A DNA stretch of 8,484 nucleotides from an uncultured Clostridium sp. (lineage in GTDB: Bacteria > Bacillota > Clostridia > TANB77 > CAG-508), in the NCBI GenBank assembly GCA_900554565.1, contig USHX01000040.1:1-8484 (forward strand), read 5' to 3'. The notes under the pieces were generated by a model. The model had not been told where the DNA came from and did no database searches. It worked only from the letters and a program-made list of their open reading frames with translations. The position numbers and the translations under genes are program-made. Below, piece by piece: positions 7,701 through 8,484 of this stretch (within the stretch, counting starts at the first letter, position 1; every line of letters starts with the position of its first letter).

Positions 7701-8484
7701 AATGGAATGTGACTTTAAAGTAACAACAGCATCTCCAAAAGGTGAAACAAAAGGAGCCTTATTAATGAGTTCTAGCTATTTAGATAAAAATTTTGCTAGT
7801 ATAAAATCTCAAAATGGTTATGCTGGGAATGGTTATGACTGTTATGCTGAGTTAAACAAAGATACACATTTAACATGGACAGGATATTCAGGATATGGAC
7901 CAAATGTTGAATATGTACAATTAAGAATCACGGTAGATGGAAATTACAGTGTTGAGCCAGTAACAGTATGGAATCCTAAATTTACTACAGATGCAGAAAA
8001 AAGCAATAAATCAAGAATAATAACATTAAATACAAGTGACAGTGCAAGTGGAATTAAAAAGAGAAAATGGCTTGCAGGAACAAAAACAGAAAGTGATTTT
8101 GCATCAGCAGGAACAGAATTTTTATCAACATTTGAAGCAACACAAAACGGAACATATACAATATATGTAGAAGATAATGCAGGAAACAAAAAAATAACAA
8201 CAGTAGCAGTTTCAGGAATAGATAAAACAAAACCAACAGTAACAATGAGCCCAAATGGTGGAACATATATAATGCCAACAACAGGAAATGCAACAATAAG
8301 AACAACACTAACAGCAAGTGATGCAGGTGGTTCTGAATTAAATACATTACAATATGCATGGGCAACATCAAACACAGCAGAACCAACAAGTTGGACAAAC
8401 TTTACAAATGGAAGCACAGTAAGTAAAATAGATTGCACAGCAGGAACATATTACTTATGGACAAGAGTACTAGATGGAGCTGGA
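4738..8484 (+). CDS. Giant surface protein: pilin-like N-terminus plus Ig-like repeat mosaic, 3' end missing
   Basis: Open for 1249 codons to the window edge with no stop; ATG chosen from its ribosome binding site. Residues 1-26 are a Lys-rich leader ending SEKG. Residues 27-50 (SITVFVLAAMLLL...) are one hydrophobic helix, followed to about 98 by a polar helical stretch. The KG-SITVF pattern resembles type IV pilin and TadE/TadG-like leaders of Clostridia, but the usual Glu at +5 after the Gly is Phe31. Residues 169 onward are beta-rich modules joined by I-D-K-x-x-P linkers: A1 169-357, A2 358-542, C 543-652, A3 653-837, D 838-929, E 930-1160, and A4 from 1161, cut off by the window. A units share PNGGTAY, LQYAWSTSNT, YLWTKV, DAAGNRAET, WTNKDVTVT and AEATDIAGNK. 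Ig-like repeats of this kind are typical of adhesins and other extracellular proteins. Rich in Thr, Asn, Ala and Lys. A sorting signal, if present, would be at the unseen C-terminus. Function inferred only: surface adhesin or pilus-like component. No gene name can be assigned. Confidence 0.85.
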   Translation, partial: MLNKGKEWFLKAKEAKHSIALKSEKGSITVFVLAAMLLLVTVLFLSYAGISNKVTTTGKQVNRIQEEYATESAENGNKIDQEYDKVVDNLDRQAYIKLFKPSGEEYTVDQWTNQDLSLRIYWTYKNDGYKYFYLDGQKIKYQENYKITDNCTISVETGKKETELKVTRIDKVKPEISLSVDGGVFVIPTNSQTSTLRITVTGKDDKSGIEKLQYAWSDTGTTEPTTYQDIESGKTIEKTDAKAGNNYLWTKATDKAGNVTTKVSTYTVLSKDESQDQIILTASPSENVWTNKDVTVTAKYGVTLVNNQKMTCTGISATDYVINNARSAVVKTNNKTVTAEAEDKFGNKITKQLTLNKIDKKVPTLTITPNGGTAYVMPSTGKATLKTTVVAKDEGGSNLETLEYAWSTSNTTEPTTGFTKFENGKEITKTDAQVGNYYLWVKVLDAAGNRAETKVSNVFTIGENTLEDNKIALVPSTTDWTNKDVTVTVTYGKNLSQNRKAGIGSSLTANATTVTVTANGTVHAEATDIAGNKVVAELKIDNIDKVAPKKPTYVARYADNKSYTSGTWTNRTVYTDITAEDGLSGIKSIQYSADKLNWTTFGFTASNGMKENGLKATGTEEWGLSNRNDTRYFRTIDKAGNVSEVSDAFTIKYDITKPTVTMNPNGGTAYTMPTTGNATIKATLTASDAGGSGLSTLQYAWSTSNTIEPTSWTNFTSGSTVSKTDCTAGTYYLWTKVTDAAGNRAETGKVSNAFIVGANTVADNKITLTKNPEGWTNGDVTVTITYGKNLTQNRKAGLGSASTANATTVKVTTNGTVYAEATDIAGNKVTANLAVSNIDKTAPQITAISNPSNGNWTNKDFTVTLTASDVGSGVKEFQWYYGGAWTNNYITANGNTGTITFTAERNETIRFRVIDNVGNVSAEKTTVVKLDKTLPTASTTTKTSQKIDFSTWTLSGGAYLDDSGKLILPNNNSEALSPYMVANEQTWQMECDFKVTTASPKGETKGALLMSSSYLDKNFASIKSQNGYAGNGYDCYAELNKDTHLTWTGYSGYGPNVEYVQLRITVDGNYSVEPVTVWNPKFTTDAEKSNKSRIITLNTSDSASGIKKRKWLAGTKTESDFASAGTEFLSTFEATQNGTYTIYVEDNAGNKKITTVAVSGIDKTKPTVTMSPNGGTYIMPTTGNATIRTTLTASDAGGSELNTLQYAWATSNTAEPTSWTNFTNGSTVSKIDCTAGTYYLWTRVLDGAG
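5242..5808 (+). repeat. Ig-like repeat unit A1 (189 aa, most divergent)
   Basis: Residues 169-357 of the surface protein. It shares with the other A units the landmarks LQYAWS, EPTT, KTDAKAG, YLWTKATDKAGN, VWTNKDVTVTAKYG and TAEAEDKFGNK, but the first strand region and the middle (NNQKMTCTGISATDYV) are diverged. It is four residues longer than A2 and A3. Confidence 0.8.
5809..6363 (+). repeat. Ig-like repeat unit A2 (185 aa)
   Basis: Residues 358-542. Directly follows A1 with no spacer module. Landmarks are TPNGGTAYVMPSTG, LEYAWSTSNTTEPTTG, YYLWVKVLDAAGNRAET, DWTNKDVTVTVTYGKNL, NRKAGIGS and AEATDIAGNK. Same length as A3 and strongly similar to it throughout, including at DNA level. Confidence 0.88.
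6694..7248 (+). repeat. Ig-like repeat unit A3 (185 aa)
   Basis: Residues 653-837. Separated from A2 by module C. Landmarks are MNPNGGTAYTMPTTGNAT, LQYAWSTSNTIEPTSWT, KTDCTAGTYYLWTKVTDAAG, GWTNGDVTVTITYGKNL and AEATDIAGNK. Its first 90 residues are about 80% identical to A4 by my count. Confidence 0.9.
8218..8484 (+). repeat. Ig-like repeat unit A4, cut by the window end
   Basis: Residues 1161-1249, the first half of a further A unit. It matches A3 closely (MSPNGGTYIMPTTGNAT, LQYAWATSNTAEPTSWT, KIDCTAGTYYLWTRV) with one codon missing at GGT-Y. The second half, with the expected WTNxDVTVT motif, should lie just past the window. Confidence 0.9.

Noticed and set aside
5330..8438. Leu-rich or Val/Phe-rich minus-strand frames that recur along the repeat region
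   Set aside because: They repeat because the DNA repeats. The + strand frame is open for the whole 3747 bases with a good start and recognisable modules, so these are mirror frames.
5242..8484. Repeats as a CRISPR array or mobile element
   Set aside because: The repeats are coding, in frame, hundreds of bases long and diverged, with no spacers, terminal inverted repeats or transposase.

Overview
The window reads as low-GC Bacillota (Clostridia-like) chromosome. Codons end overwhelmingly in A, the + strand is very A-rich, and rpoC lacks the large trigger-loop insertion typical of proteobacteria. A GdpP-type cyclic-di-AMP phosphodiesterase sits next to rpoC. Ribosome binding sites are strong AGGAG types. 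I cannot name the species. All genes lie on the + strand.

Layout. Positions 1-2261 are the C-terminal two thirds of rpoC, entering just upstream of the catalytic NADFDGD motif and ending at a TAA followed directly by a strong intrinsic terminator (2266-2300). A near-consensus sigma-A promoter (TTGACA, 17 bp, TAAAAT) and a strong ribosome binding site then drive gdpP (2376-4401). As written, gdpP carries a +1 frameshift at about 4284-4290: the 0 frame stops at 4328, but the +1 frame restores the conserved GGGGH...AG end of the DHHA1 domain and runs to 4401. A second intrinsic terminator (4453-4490) closes that unit. A 336-bp AT-rich intergenic region follows, with two possible promoters and one Spo0A-box-like heptamer. 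From 4738 to the window end, and still open, runs a giant surface or pilus-like protein of at least 1249 residues. It has a Lys-rich leader, a GSITVF-type pilin-like hydrophobic helix, and then a mosaic of Ig-like repeats.

The three genes are three separate transcription units: RNA polymerase core, second-messenger turnover (c-di-AMP, linked in Bacillota to cell wall and potassium homeostasis), and a cell-surface adhesin or pilus-like structure. Nothing in the sequence shows that they act together. The points most worth a second look are the gdpP frameshift, which falls on a CUU-C slip site before the only in-frame CGG codon I could find, and the modular pilin-like/Ig-like protein with an inserted non-repeat domain. 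No rRNA, tRNA, CRISPR array, insertion sequence or recognised riboswitch was seen.
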